A stretch of 64,000 bases of DNA from Agarivorans sp. Toyoura001 (GCF_005405585.1 NZ_BJEQ01000002.1:186001-250000); one strand, 5' to 3'. Positions 44,652 to 53,369 are shown, numbered from the stretch's first letter. Program-made: numbers and translations. The notes: generated from the sequence alone by a model not told the origin.

Positions 44652-44888
44652 TTAGTCTAAACTGGCGTGGTAAAACTCCCACTGCTCAATAACTCTGCCA
44701 TCAGAAAAGTGGCAGTAACCTACTTCACCTTCTTTTGTTTGTTCTACTTGAGGGTCTCCGCCTTGCTCTACGCAATAGACTGAAGCAGGGTTAGCCATAC
44801 TAACCGACGAGGAGTTTTCTTGCTCGGAATCGCAAGCCGTTAACGCGGCAAACACCCCAGTTAATAACAGTATCTTAAATCGCAACAT
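44652..44888 (-). CDS. DUF333-type small lipoprotein
   Basis: 78 residues. The signal peptide ends with the lipobox ALTAC (Cys 19). The mature part ANPASVYCVEQGGDP...GYCHFSDGRVIEQWEFYHASLD matches the DUF333 pattern (a short cysteine-bearing domain in haemolysin/HslJ-type lipoproteins). No function is known. It is on the same strand as the preceding three small genes. Confidence 0.82.
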   Translation of the reverse strand: MLRFKILLLTGVFAALTACDSEQENSSSVSMANPASVYCVEQGGDPQVEQTKEGEVGYCHFSDGRVIEQWEFYHASLD

Positions 44889-45035
44889 CGACCATCACCA
44901 TAGCTTAGATTTAACTAGACACTTTAAGTAAAAATATACTAGCTTGTAGCATTTCGCCATCATAGTTGATTAAAAACACAGCAACAAGTGAATAGGCAAA
45001 TGAAAACAAGTGGTAAGACCTAGTTCAGCACACTC

Positions 45036-45332
45036 TTAGGTGCTGTAATCAAACACAATAATGTCTTCCAATAAAGGCACAAAGTGTTGCTTTAGCAAGT
45101 CGTGATCGGGGTGAGGCAAATATCGCTGGCGCGCCGCTTCATTAGCAAAAGTCATCACCACACTATATTCGTAGTCTTTGTTTAAACCCTCAGGGCTATT
45201 ATTTGTTCCCCATTCCACCTCAACCACGCCTTCCATTTTTGATGGTATCGTTAAAAAGTCTTGCTGTGCTGCCTTAATATCAGCTTTGCTCGCGTGAGCT
45301 TTAAACTTAAACAGTAAAATGTGACGGATCAT
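45036..45332 (-). CDS. Dabb (stress-responsive alpha/beta barrel) domain protein
   Basis: 98 residues from the ATG at 45332, with AGGAG seven bases upstream; an earlier ATG at 45356 adds eight residues without a ribosome site. The sequence MIRHILLFKFKAH, VEWGTNNSPEGLNKDYEYSVVMTF and YLPHPDH is the Dabb dimeric ferredoxin-like fold. Function unknown. It lies between DUF333 and fadL. Confidence 0.88.
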   Translation of the reverse strand: MIRHILLFKFKAHASKADIKAAQQDFLTIPSKMEGVVEVEWGTNNSPEGLNKDYEYSVVMTFANEAARQRYLPHPDHDLLKQHFVPLLEDIIVFDYST

Positions 45333-45513
45333 TTTTAACTCCTGACTAAAATACATTTTGCTTATGATCTCAAAGTTTAGCGAATTGTTAATAGCACTAA
45401 AAAGCGAACAAAAAACACACTATTAAAAAACGAAACTGCTGAAAGCCTTGTATTTAAAGGGCTAAGTCCAATTATTTATGCTGTTATCAAGTATTTCAAT
45501 ATTAGAATATTTG

Positions 45514-45530
45514 CTCTGGTCGGAGTTGTA
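45514..45530 (+). promoter_or_regulatory. candidate FadR operator upstream of fadL
   Basis: CTCTGGTCGGAGTTGTA matches the FadR consensus AGCTGGTCCGACNTGTT at 11 of 16 defined positions, including CTGGTC, GA and TGT. An ACTGATCAGT palindrome follows at 45535-45544. It is about 100 bp upstream of the fadL start, so FadR repression of fatty acid uptake is predicted. Confidence 0.55.
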
Positions 45531-45630
45531 GAGGACTGATCAGTTGCCTAATATGCGCCAATATTACAAAAATAAAACAAAACAGTTACGCCTAGCGAAC
45601 TGAATGCACTCCTCTTAGAGACCAGTAGTT

Positions 45631-46887
45631 ATGAATAAACGTAAATTAAGTCTACTTGCCATCAGCATTTCACTTGTTACCGGCCACAGCCTTGCAGCAG
45701 GCTTCCAACTAAATAGCCAATCTGCAACCGGTATTGGTCGCGCATTTTCTGGTGACGCCGTTATCGCCGACAATGCTTCGGTATTGTCACGTAACCCTGC
45801 CGCCATGGCGATGTTTGACCGCAAAGCCTTATCACTTGGTTTAACTTACGCCGACGTAGACGTTACCATTAAAGATGTTAGCGCGTTAGGTGGCACAATT
45901 AATTACGGTAGCGAAGATGATGCTGCCGACAATAAAGTGATTCCAAACATTTACTACATCCACCCGATTAACGATGCCTTTGCCGTTGGTGTTGGCGCCT
46001 TTAGTAATTTTGGTACTGGCACAGATATTAGCTCACTAAACAATACAGGTGCACCAGTAACGCCGGTAGATTTATTGGGTGAAACTGAAATTGTCACCTC
46101 AACTTTCAATGCCAGTGTGTCTTATCGCATCAACCAACAGTTCAGCATTGGTGCTGGCCTCGATTTAATTTACGGCGAAGGTAAATTAAAACGCGAAGGT
46201 CAAATCACTGATAACCCTCTGAGTCAAACAACCTTAGTAGATGTTGAAGCCGATGGCTGGGCTCTAGGTGGAATTGTTGGCGCAACTTACGAAATCAATG
46301 ATAGAAACCGTTTAGGCATGAGCTACCGTGTCAGCCCTACCTTTAAAGCTGATGGTAAAGTTAACTACTTAGGCCAAAGTTATGAAGAGATTCATATCCC
46401 ACTACCTAATATATTCCAAGTAGCCGGTTACCACGAGCTAAGCCCCAAGTGGGCGGTTCACTACACTGCACAGCACACTAGCTGGGGTGATTTTGACCAC
46501 ATTACTGTTACCGGTTCTGCGCCAGACGCTACGGTTAAAAGCTACCATTGGAAAAACTCTTGGTTGTTTAGCGTAGGTGGTACTTACACAATTAACCAAA
46601 ACTGGACGGCCCGTGCGGGTTACATGCACGACAAAGGCGTAGTAGATGAAGTTAGTTCACTATCAATTCCCGATTCAGACCGTAACTGGTATACCGCTGG
46701 TGCTAGCTATCACTTAAACAAAAATGCCAGTATTGATTTTGGTGTAGCTTTGGTTCGTGGCGAGGATGTTAAAGTACTGGAAGATAGTAGTGTGCTAGCA
46801 GGTGCTGGTTTACCAAGCTCCACCGTGGTTGGTCACACCCGTTCAGACGCTGTTTACTACTCTATGCAGTACAGCCACTTGTTCTAA
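45631..46887 (+). CDS. fadL: long-chain fatty acid outer-membrane transporter FadL
   Basis: 418 residues with a signal peptide (about 1-22, HSLAAG). The mature protein starts AGFQLNSQSATGIGRAFSGDAVIADNASVLSRNPAAM, the FadL hatch, with a barrel of amphipathic strands ending MQYSHLF. It imports long-chain fatty acids. It carries a FadR-like site in its leader, and a strong terminator follows, so it is monocistronic. The match to E. coli FadL is closer than for the gene at 39467. Confidence 0.92.
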   Translation: MNKRKLSLLAISISLVTGHSLAAGFQLNSQSATGIGRAFSGDAVIADNASVLSRNPAAMAMFDRKALSLGLTYADVDVTIKDVSALGGTINYGSEDDAADNKVIPNIYYIHPINDAFAVGVGAFSNFGTGTDISSLNNTGAPVTPVDLLGETEIVTSTFNASVSYRINQQFSIGAGLDLIYGEGKLKREGQITDNPLSQTTLVDVEADGWALGGIVGATYEINDRNRLGMSYRVSPTFKADGKVNYLGQSYEEIHIPLPNIFQVAGYHELSPKWAVHYTAQHTSWGDFDHITVTGSAPDATVKSYHWKNSWLFSVGGTYTINQNWTARAGYMHDKGVVDEVSSLSIPDSDRNWYTAGASYHLNKNASIDFGVALVRGEDVKVLEDSSVLAGAGLPSSTVVGHTRSDAVYYSMQYSHLF

Positions 46888-46900
46888 AACTGACCCAAAT

Positions 46901-46934
46901 GAATGGTAAGTGCAAGGCTTACCATTCTATTTTC
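46901..46934 (+). terminator. rho-independent terminator after fadL
   Basis: Perfect 10-bp stem GAATGGTAAG/CTTACCATTC, 7-nt loop, followed by TATTTTCC. It begins 13 bases after the fadL stop. Confidence 0.88.
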
Positions 46935-47065
46935 CCCATTATAAATAGTCAGCCACTCCCGCAACTTTAGTTCACTTTCACCTCTCAACTAATACCACCT
47001 TAATAAACTAAACTCACGACTACTGCGTATACATAGTATGAGTGTAATTCTATGAGTTGTTATAA

Positions 47066-47773
47066 ATGCAAGTAGTGGTAATAGCAGGAAGCGGTGGCAT
47101 AGGTTTATCCTTGGTTAAACTCTTATGCCAAAGAGCAGATGTACGGCACATTACCGCTACGTGGCATACACACAGGCAAGACTTTTCTCACCCCAAACTT
47201 ACTTGGCAGCAACTGGATTTAAGCGACGAACAGCAAATTGCGGGCTTATTCAAACAAATAGATCAGCTTGATTGGCTAATTAACTGCGCAGGCGTATTGC
47301 ACTCTCAGCAACTAAAGCCAGAGAAAAGCTTGTCACAATGCCAAGCAGACAACTTCATGTTAAGTATGCAGTTAAATGCTTTACCTAGCTTGCTGCTAGC
47401 CAAATACGCAGCCAAGCCATTAAAAACAAGTGATGACGCTAAGTTTGTGAGTGTGTCGGCTAAGGTCGGTTCAATAAGTGATAACCGTTTAGGTGGCTGG
47501 CACAGCTATCGAAGCGCTAAAGCAGCGTTAAATATGGTACTCAAAAACATTGCAATAGAATGGCTACGCAGCCACCCCAAGGTATGCGTTATCGCTTGGC
47601 ATCCCGGTACAACGGATACCGAGTTATCAAAGCCTTTCCAACGAAATGTGCCAGCCGGCAAGTTACTGTCTAGCCAACAAAGCGCCAGCTTATTGCTTGA
47701 AAAATTAGTTGAATTGACACCAGAAAATACCGGTCAATTTTGGGCATGGGACGGCAGCCAAATAGGCTGGTAA
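47066..47773 (+). CDS. short-chain dehydrogenase (CsgA/C-factor-like)
   Basis: 235 residues. The nucleotide-binding loop GSGGIGLSLV and the SYRSAKAALN active site (Y-x3-K) are visible, with INCAG (NNAG equivalent) and WHPGTT after it. C-factor-type SDRs lack a long substrate loop and act as small NAD(P)-dependent reductases; the substrate is unknown. It ends just before the AT-rich pyruvyl transferase region. Confidence 0.87.
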   Translation: MQVVVIAGSGGIGLSLVKLLCQRADVRHITATWHTHRQDFSHPKLTWQQLDLSDEQQIAGLFKQIDQLDWLINCAGVLHSQQLKPEKSLSQCQADNFMLSMQLNALPSLLLAKYAAKPLKTSDDAKFVSVSAKVGSISDNRLGGWHSYRSAKAALNMVLKNIAIEWLRSHPKVCVIAWHPGTTDTELSKPFQRNVPAGKLLSSQQSASLLLEKLVELTPENTGQFWAWDGSQIGW

Positions 47774-47809
47774 CTGAAATATAGTGTTAAGTTATTCTTA
47801 ACATATCAA

Positions 47810-48013
47810 ATGGTATATAAATCAGTAACTCACTTCAAATACAAAAACTCTTCGAGCGAAAAAGGTAGTTCACTTTACCCTCAAAAAAATCTGGTTGCAG
47901 AAGGCCACCAATACCTTACAATCACCCTTCCAGTGTTATACAAAAGCTACATTGAGGCTCTTCAAGACCCAATTACTAGCTTTGAATTATATAAAAGTCC
48001 AAGGACGGGATAA
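47810..48013 (+). CDS. short AT-rich ORF, uncertain
   Basis: 67 codons ending with a TAA that shares its last base with the pyruvyl transferase ATG. No known domain, no clear ribosome site, and the sequence is as AT-rich as the following gene. It could be a real small gene, a leader peptide or a remnant of a neighbouring sugar gene lost on transfer. I list it because its stop is tightly coupled to the next start. Confidence 0.3.
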   Translation: MVYKSVTHFKYKNSSSEKGSSLYPQKNLVAEGHQYLTITLPVLYKSYIEALQDPITSFELYKSPRTG

Positions 48014-49227
48014 TGATTTTTACTATTGTAAACCAACCAACTAGAAATAAAGGCGATTACGCTGCTTTTAAATCTCTAGTAAACCTCATCAAAGTGGAAT
48101 ATCCAAACGCTACTATAAATTGTTTATTTACTACAAAAGATCATGATCCTTTATTCAATAATGTATCAGAGGTTAATTCCATTGATAGCGATTTGTTTTC
48201 TTTGTGGAGAATCTCGAAAATTTGTCTACAATTTCCTTTTTTATTCAAAATAATCGCGCTGCTTCCAAAATATAATAAGTATGCTGATGTTATAAAAAAT
48301 TCTGATGTAGTCGTTCTTGCTCCAGGCGGTCTAGAAATAGGGCTTTATCAAGAATGGTCTGTTCTTTGGAGCCTAGCATTCGCGCATTCCTACAACGTTA
48401 AGTATGCTATCTATTCTAGGTCTATAGGTAAATTTGTTAACCAAACAGCCAAAGACAGAGAGTTCATGAAATATGCTGTGAAATACCTTAGCCACTCGCA
48501 ATTCAATGGTTTAAGAGAAGAAAAAAGTCAAGAATTTGCAAACATGCTTGGTTTACACTACTACCCAGCTATAGATGTGGTTTATAGCAATACACCAAAT
48601 AACGTTCTTAAATCGGATTTAATTCAAGGGATTAAAAACAACTTCGTTATTTTTGTGCCGTCTAAGTTTAGCAATTGGCACCCTGATTTTAATGATAAGT
48701 CACAAGAAGTTTTGGATAATATCTATAAGAAAATCATTTCACAAATAGTTCAAAGTGGAAAGAAAGTTGTAATGTTACCGCATGCATACGGTAGAGGGGA
48801 TATTGACGACTGTCATTACTTCGAAAGCCTAATGGTTAGCGAGTCTAAGGATTCATGTATAATTGTAAATGATCAGGTCGATACCGATGAGTATCAAGCA
48901 ATTATTAAAGCAGCAGACTTCGCAATATCGACTAGATTACATCAAGCAATTTTTGCGATTAATAATCACACTCCTGTTATTTGTCTCAGCTATGAGCATA
49001 AAATGGAGGCCATGATGAAGATGCTAGATTTAGGTGAATTTTCCATGAATCTAAGCTCAATAACTGATAATCAAGAAAAGCTCCAAAATCTAATCAATCA
49101 ATTCATTCAGTCTCCAACCGAAAGTGAAGGTAAATTTGTCACTGCACAAAAAAAAGCATTTTCAATAGCCACTAGCTCTTTTAAAAACTTTATAAATTGT
49201 ATTAAGAATGGAAGTTACTTAAAGTAA
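48013..49227 (+). CDS. polysaccharide pyruvyl transferase family protein
   Basis: 404 residues with AAGGACGGG as ribosome site. The family pattern is clear: an N-terminal NQPTRNKGDYAAFKSL, central VVVLAPGGLEIGLYQEWS, then ADFAISTRLHQAIFAINNHTPVICLSYEHKMEAMM, the signature of PS_pyruv_trans (PF04230; CsaB/WcaK-like). It would move a pyruvyl or related group to a surface sugar. It is far more AT-rich than its neighbours and has no sugar-gene partners, so horizontal acquisition is likely. An inverted repeat terminator follows. Confidence 0.85.
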   Translation: MIFTIVNQPTRNKGDYAAFKSLVNLIKVEYPNATINCLFTTKDHDPLFNNVSEVNSIDSDLFSLWRISKICLQFPFLFKIIALLPKYNKYADVIKNSDVVVLAPGGLEIGLYQEWSVLWSLAFAHSYNVKYAIYSRSIGKFVNQTAKDREFMKYAVKYLSHSQFNGLREEKSQEFANMLGLHYYPAIDVVYSNTPNNVLKSDLIQGIKNNFVIFVPSKFSNWHPDFNDKSQEVLDNIYKKIISQIVQSGKKVVMLPHAYGRGDIDDCHYFESLMVSESKDSCIIVNDQVDTDEYQAIIKAADFAISTRLHQAIFAINNHTPVICLSYEHKMEAMMKMLDLGEFSMNLSSITDNQEKLQNLINQFIQSPTESEGKFVTAQKKAFSIATSSFKNFINCIKNGSYLK

Positions 49228-49249
49228 ATTACTATATCTATACACTATC

Positions 49250-49288
49250 AAACTAACGAACTTACCTTTAGGTTTAGTTCGTTAGTTT
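49250..49288 (+). terminator. hairpin after the pyruvyl transferase gene
   Basis: Perfect 13-bp inverted repeat AAACTAACGAACT/AGTTCGTTAGTTT around a 13-nt loop, followed by CTGTT. It is 22 bases past the stop and probably ends this transcript and the convergent TetR gene. Confidence 0.75.
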
Positions 49289-49313
49289 CTGTTAAAAGAA
49301 CTTTTATATAATG

Positions 49314-49886
49314 CTAATTAATCCTTAGTTTCCAAGGCAACCAAGGCAAACCTACTTGCAGCGCTTGGCGCATTTTCTCTAAGCTACCTTGGTGGTAACT
49401 ATAAACGCGAATACCAAAGATATGCAGCATCAGACTACAGGCCTTAGCCTTAGCCTCTGGCTCATCATAAATGTGCATTAGAAACTCACTATACAGAGCT
49501 TCAATTTGTTGTAGTTGTTCGCTCACCAGAGTTTGCAGCTCGGGCTCGTCGCTTAACTCCAACTGGCTCTTTACCAAAAAGCAGCTGCAGTAATCACTGT
49601 TAAGAGACTGCTCCAACATGCTCTCCAAGATCTGACAGATGCCTAATTCAATATTGCTAGCAGCACTTAAACTCGCTTGAATACCTTGCAGCGAAGCTTG
49701 GCAATAATGCGTTAATGACTCTTTAAACAAAGCCTCTTTGTTGCCAAAAGCCAAGTAAACACTGCCCGGTTTTAGGCCTGTGTGCTGAAATACTTGCTGC
49801 ATAGAGGTGGCGTGATAGCCCACTCGCCAAAACAAATTAGCGGATTGCTCTAGAACCTGCTCTCGTTGAAACTGCATCTTTGCCAT
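49314..49886 (-). CDS. TetR-family transcriptional regulator
   Basis: 190 residues. The DNA-binding helices read QVLEQSANLFWRVGYHATSMQQVFQHTGLKPGSVYLAFGNKEALFKESL, the TetR signature. The C-terminal ligand-binding part is diverse; a CSCF pair of cysteines (near 97-99) could sense thiol stress. It is divergent from a peroxiredoxin gene with three operator palindromes between, so it almost surely represses itself and that gene. Confidence 0.92.
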   Translation of the reverse strand: MAKMQFQREQVLEQSANLFWRVGYHATSMQQVFQHTGLKPGSVYLAFGNKEALFKESLTHYCQASLQGIQASLSAASNIELGICQILESMLEQSLNSDYCSCFLVKSQLELSDEPELQTLVSEQLQQIEALYSEFLMHIYDEPEAKAKACSLMLHIFGIRVYSYHQGSLEKMRQALQVGLPWLPWKLRIN

Positions 49887-49956
49887 ATTGGATGTATTCG
49901 CCTTTACGCTTAGCTGTGCGCATCAAGTATACCTTGTGTGTTAGCAACAAGCATCT

Positions 49957-50020
49957 TTTTGAATGAACATTCAAAATTAACTTGAATGATCATTCAAGTG
50001 ATGTTTGAATGTTCATTCAA
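49957..50020. promoter_or_regulatory. three tandem TetR-type palindromic operators
   Basis: Sites are TTTTGAATGAACATTCAAAA (49957-49976), CTTGAATGATCATTCAAG (49981-49998, perfect) and TTGAATGTTCATTCAA (50005-50020). Centres lie at 49966.5, 49989.5 and 50012.5, exactly 23 bp apart. They share the core TTGAATG-NN-CATTCAA. The cluster lies in the TetR/peroxiredoxin divergent region, so it is the likely operator set of the adjacent regulator. Confidence 0.85.
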
Positions 50021-50054
50021 GAAATCATCACAACTTAAGAACAAAGGAATTATC

Positions 50055-50705
50055 ATGAGTTTGCAAACAGAGATCGCCGATTACATTGCTTCTTTCATCC
50101 AAAAAGCGCCCTTAGACGTTCAGCAAGTGATGAAACAGGCCACTAAAAATTTAAGCGAAAGTAACATAGCAGCAAATACCCCGCAGCAAGGGCAAGCGCT
50201 TCCTAGCTTTACCCTCGCCAACCAAAACGGCGAGAAGGTATCACTAAACGCATTATTAAAAGACGGTCCGCTTGTTGTAACGTTTTACCGCGGTGGCTGG
50301 TGCCCTTACTGTAATTTAGAGCTGCGTGCTTACCAGCAAATTTTGCCGCAAATAAAAGCCCTGGGGGCTAATTTAGTTGCCATTACTCCAGAGCTACCAG
50401 ACGCCTCGCTAAGCACTGCCGAGAAAAACGAGTTACAGTTTCAAGTATTGTCTGATGTAAATGCAGAGTATGCCAAAAGCTTAGATATTGTATTTGCCCT
50501 ACCTGAGGAATTACGCCCAATTTACTCATCTTTTGGTATTGAAGTAGAGCAACATAATGGCGCTGGCCAATTTGATTTACCGCTTGCTGCCACCTTTGTA
50601 GTTGCTCAAGACGGCAGCATAGCCAGTGCGTTTGTAGAAGCCGATTACACCAAACGCCAAGAGCCTAGTGACTTATTGCCAGTGCTAACGTCACTCAACA
50701 ACTAA
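50055..50705 (+). CDS. AhpC/TSA-like peroxiredoxin
   Basis: 216 residues from the ATG at 50055 with AAAGGA upstream; the open frame before it crosses the operator region. The thioredoxin-like fold has the catalytic site GGWCPYCNLELRAYQ with C83 and C86 and the peroxiredoxin core FYRGGWC. It likely reduces organic or hydrogen peroxides with thioredoxin or glutathione. The promoter region carries three TetR operators. The CPYC active site is unusual among typical AhpC and fits the PRX/thiol-disulfide group of marine bacteria. Confidence 0.88.
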   Translation: MSLQTEIADYIASFIQKAPLDVQQVMKQATKNLSESNIAANTPQQGQALPSFTLANQNGEKVSLNALLKDGPLVVTFYRGGWCPYCNLELRAYQQILPQIKALGANLVAITPELPDASLSTAEKNELQFQVLSDVNAEYAKSLDIVFALPEELRPIYSSFGIEVEQHNGAGQFDLPLAATFVVAQDGSIASAFVEADYTKRQEPSDLLPVLTSLNN

Positions 50706-50712
50706 GCTTTAG

Positions 50713-51585
50713 CTACACAAAGAAGCCTTGGTACTGCCTTGGGGTTAAAGCCAAGCGCTTCTTAAAGTTTCGTTGAAAATGACTTTGGTCGGCAAAACCT
50801 AAAGTCAACGCGGTGTCTGCAATGCTACTACCTTCCCGCAATAAGGTTTTTGCCCGATTGATTCGTTGATTAAGCTGAAACGCATGTGGTGACAATCCAT
50901 AACGGCGCTTAAAACTTCTCACTAAGTGATAACGGCTTAAACCTGCAACTTCAGCCAACTCACTTAAACTCAGGGAACAAGACAGCTGATCTTGAATACA
51001 CTCTTGAACACGTTTAATTTGCGGCTTTGCTAAGCAACTCGCGTCACGTCTAACATCAGCAACTTGGCCAAACTGACTTTCAAAAAATTGAATTAACAAA
51101 CTTTCTTGCTGTAAACCATCATGATCATGTTTGATCGCAGAGAACAACTCAGCCAGTAGGGTAAAAGTCGCGGGATCATTTGCATAATGTTGCTCAAATG
51201 GCTGGTAGTCACTGGCAGGTTTCACCAGAATTTCTTGCTGTAACTCTCCCACCCAATGGCTATCGACAAACAACATGCGATAAGACCATGCGCCTTGTTT
51301 AGGGTTACAAGAGTGCACATCACCAGGGTTAATCGTTACGTTATGTCCAGCAGTAATACGGTGCTGCTGTTGCATATTTTTATAAACCGCGTCACCCGTA
51401 TCAATTAAACCAAAAGAAAACTCATCATGCGAATGACTGTGGTAACAGGCCTGCGAATGCCGAGCTTGGCGTAACTCAATAAAAGGCAAACTTGCGCTAC
51501 GTTTTAGTAGTTGCTGACTGTTAGCGGCTGTTACTTGCTTGGCTTTCACCTGATTAACCACATACGCTCCTTGTAAAACGGCCAC
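50713..51585 (-). CDS. AraC-family regulator with cupin sensor
   Basis: 290 residues. A cupin-type N-terminal domain (about 20-140; HSHSHDEFSFGLIDTG and NPGDVHSCNP) and a C-terminal AraC double HTH (LSLSELAEVAGLSRYHLVRSFKRRYG and IADTALTLGFADQSHFQRNFKKR). It lies 9 bp downstream of the LysE gene on the same strand; this AraC/LysE pairing is very common, the regulator likely sensing the exported amino acid. Confidence 0.9.
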   Translation of the reverse strand: MAVLQGAYVVNQVKAKQVTAANSQQLLKRSASLPFIELRQARHSQACYHSHSHDEFSFGLIDTGDAVYKNMQQQHRITAGHNVTINPGDVHSCNPKQGAWSYRMLFVDSHWVGELQQEILVKPASDYQPFEQHYANDPATFTLLAELFSAIKHDHDGLQQESLLIQFFESQFGQVADVRRDASCLAKPQIKRVQECIQDQLSCSLSLSELAEVAGLSRYHLVRSFKRRYGLSPHAFQLNQRINRAKTLLREGSSIADTALTLGFADQSHFQRNFKKRLALTPRQYQGFFV

Positions 51586-51594
51586 ATATAAACA

Positions 51595-52191
51595 CTAAGA
51601 TACAAATAACGACACTACAGACCCGGCCAATAACAAAGCCATCACGATATTAAAGGTGCGTTTTCTGATGGCAGTGTGTAGATAGCTGGCAATAACAGAG
51701 CCCATGGCAGCCCAAGTCCCCACACCAATTAAACACACTATCAAAGAAATAGTACAGAAAACCAACAAGTAAAAAAGCGCACCAGTTTGCGGTGAAACAA
51801 ATAAGCTCACACCAGACATTGCCACTAACCATGCTTTAGGATTTAACCCCTGCGCTAACGCGCCTTGTAAGGCACTGGGCGGCGATATTATTTTTTGGTG
51901 AGTATCTTCGCTCACGGGCGATATCGCTATCTTGTAAGCCATGAACAACAAAAACGCTCCACCTATATACTGCAGCAAGCCAGTTAAACTTGGCAAAAGC
52001 TGCAGTACCGCCGTTAATGAAAAGCCACTAATAAAAACCACCAAGCAATAACTAACACTGGCGCCTATTACATGCGGAAGTGCGCGCCGAAAACCAAAGT
52101 TAGCCGCAGCGCCCGTCGCAATAATATTCACAGGACCTGGAGAAATAGCACCAATTAAAGCAAAAACAATCATAGATATCACCACACTCAC
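51595..52191 (-). CDS. LysE/RhtB family exporter
   Basis: About 198 residues from a GTG at 52191 with GGAG eight bases upstream; an ATG at 52242 is in frame but has no ribosome site and a basic head, and an ATG at 52173 is the last option. Six helices; the signature is AISPGPVNIIATGAAANFG and GLNPKAWLVAMSGVS. It exports an unidentified amino acid or similar metabolite. Co-transcribed with the downstream AraC regulator. Confidence 0.85.
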   Translation of the reverse strand: MSVVISMIVFALIGAISPGPVNIIATGAAANFGFRRALPHVIGASVSYCLVVFISGFSLTAVLQLLPSLTGLLQYIGGAFLLFMAYKIAISPVSEDTHQKIISPPSALQGALAQGLNPKAWLVAMSGVSLFVSPQTGALFYLLVFCTISLIVCLIGVGTWAAMGSVIASYLHTAIRKRTFNIVMALLLAGSVVSLFVS

Positions 52192-52401
52192 CCGCTTTCT
52201 CCCTCGCTCTGCTAAAAGCCAACTATATGCGCTAGCTCGCAAACTTTATTGAACAAAATTGCGCTAAGTCATAGAGAGCTGAGCAGCAGTTATTTGCACT
52301 CAACAAAACGTTGCGTAAGGTATCACTTCTCCAATTGACAACTTGCGCAATGGCAGCGGGGTTTCTAATGTGGACGTAACAAAAAAATAAAGGAAGGCTC
52401 T

Positions 52402-52656
52402 ATGAAATTTATTCCCAATAACATCGCCGAACTAAACTTGTTGCTGCAGTTTGATATGAGCAGTTTACAAACCGGGATTAAGGTTCACCAGGACGCAGCT
52501 CCAGAACTGATTGCCGCAGCAAAAAGTTTGTTCGACAGAGGTTTAAGCACTCAAGCTGACGGCGGCTACCTTACCGATTTAGGTATTGAAGTGGCCGAAC
52601 ACGCTCAAAAACTATTGGCCATTATCAGCACCAAGCCTGAACACGCCACGGTCTAA
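52402..52656 (+). CDS. TIGR02647 family protein
   Basis: 84 residues. The pattern NNIAELNLLLQFDMSSLQTGIKVHQDAAPELIAAAKSLFDRGLSTQADGGYLTDLGIEVAEHA fits this small conserved family of DNA-binding-looking proteins of unknown role. GGAAGG precedes the ATG. It is monocistronic and has its own terminator. Confidence 0.82.
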   Translation: MKFIPNNIAELNLLLQFDMSSLQTGIKVHQDAAPELIAAAKSLFDRGLSTQADGGYLTDLGIEVAEHAQKLLAIISTKPEHATV

Positions 52657-52677
52657 CACTATTGTTCTATTTTAAGT

Positions 52678-52706
52678 AGCCAAGTGCCTGTAGCGCTTGG
52701 CTTTTT
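52678..52706 (+). terminator. rho-independent terminator after TIGR02647 gene
   Basis: Stem AGCCAAGTGC/GCGCTTGGCT (one G-T pair) with a 5-nt loop, then TTTT. It lies 22 bases past the stop; it may also serve the convergent MarC gene. Confidence 0.85.
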
Positions 52707-52721
52707 GTTACCTAAGTCGAA

Positions 52722-53369
52722 CTAGCTTACTGCAGCTCCCTGAAACAACATATACGCATCATGTCCCCCCTGTATTAGCATTTGCATACCAATCACAGTA
52801 AGAATTAAGCCCATTAGTCGGGTGGTAATGTTAATGCCGCTCTCGCCTACTTTCTGGATTAACTTTGGCCCCAACAAAAAGCAGATAAAAGTAATCACGC
52901 ATAATGTGGCGAAGGCAATAATGGTAATGATGATATTAACTATCTCGCCAGATGCTGAATAGTTCATCGCGGTGGCAATGGTGCCCGGCCCAGCGAGTAT
53001 TGGCAAAGCTAAGGGGGAAATAGCAATATCCTTACCTTCGCTATCATCATTTTCGTTCGGTGTATGCGTATGCATTTTTGAGGCATTACCTTGTAGCATG
53101 TGGTAGCCCACTAAAAACACCAATATGCCACCCGCTAAGCGCAGTGCTGGCAAGGTAATGCCGAACAGTTCAAAAATACCTTTACCTAACAAACAAAACG
53201 CGGCAATGATAAAAAAGGCAACCACCAATGCCTTAAAGGCAGTTTGCTTGCGCTGTAAAGGGCTTTGATTGCCAGTCATACCAACAAATACCGCTGTATT
53301 GGCAATCGGGTTCATCATTGCAAAAAAGCCCATAAATACCGTTACTGCCATAGTGGCTAAATCGTGCAT
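52722..53369 (-). CDS. MarC family membrane protein
   Basis: 215 residues with six helices in two three-helix groups. GFFAMMNPIANTAVFVGMT and ISPLALPILAGPGTIATAM are the paired MarC signatures. Members were once linked to multidrug resistance but have no proven function. A histidine- and acid-rich loop (HTHTPNENDDSEGKD) separates the halves. It is monocistronic and convergent with the TIGR02647 gene. Confidence 0.9.
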   Translation of the reverse strand: MHDLATMAVTVFMGFFAMMNPIANTAVFVGMTGNQSPLQRKQTAFKALVVAFFIIAAFCLLGKGIFELFGITLPALRLAGGILVFLVGYHMLQGNASKMHTHTPNENDDSEGKDIAISPLALPILAGPGTIATAMNYSASGEIVNIIITIIAFATLCVITFICFLLGPKLIQKVGESGINITTRLMGLILTVIGMQMLIQGGHDAYMLFQGAAVS

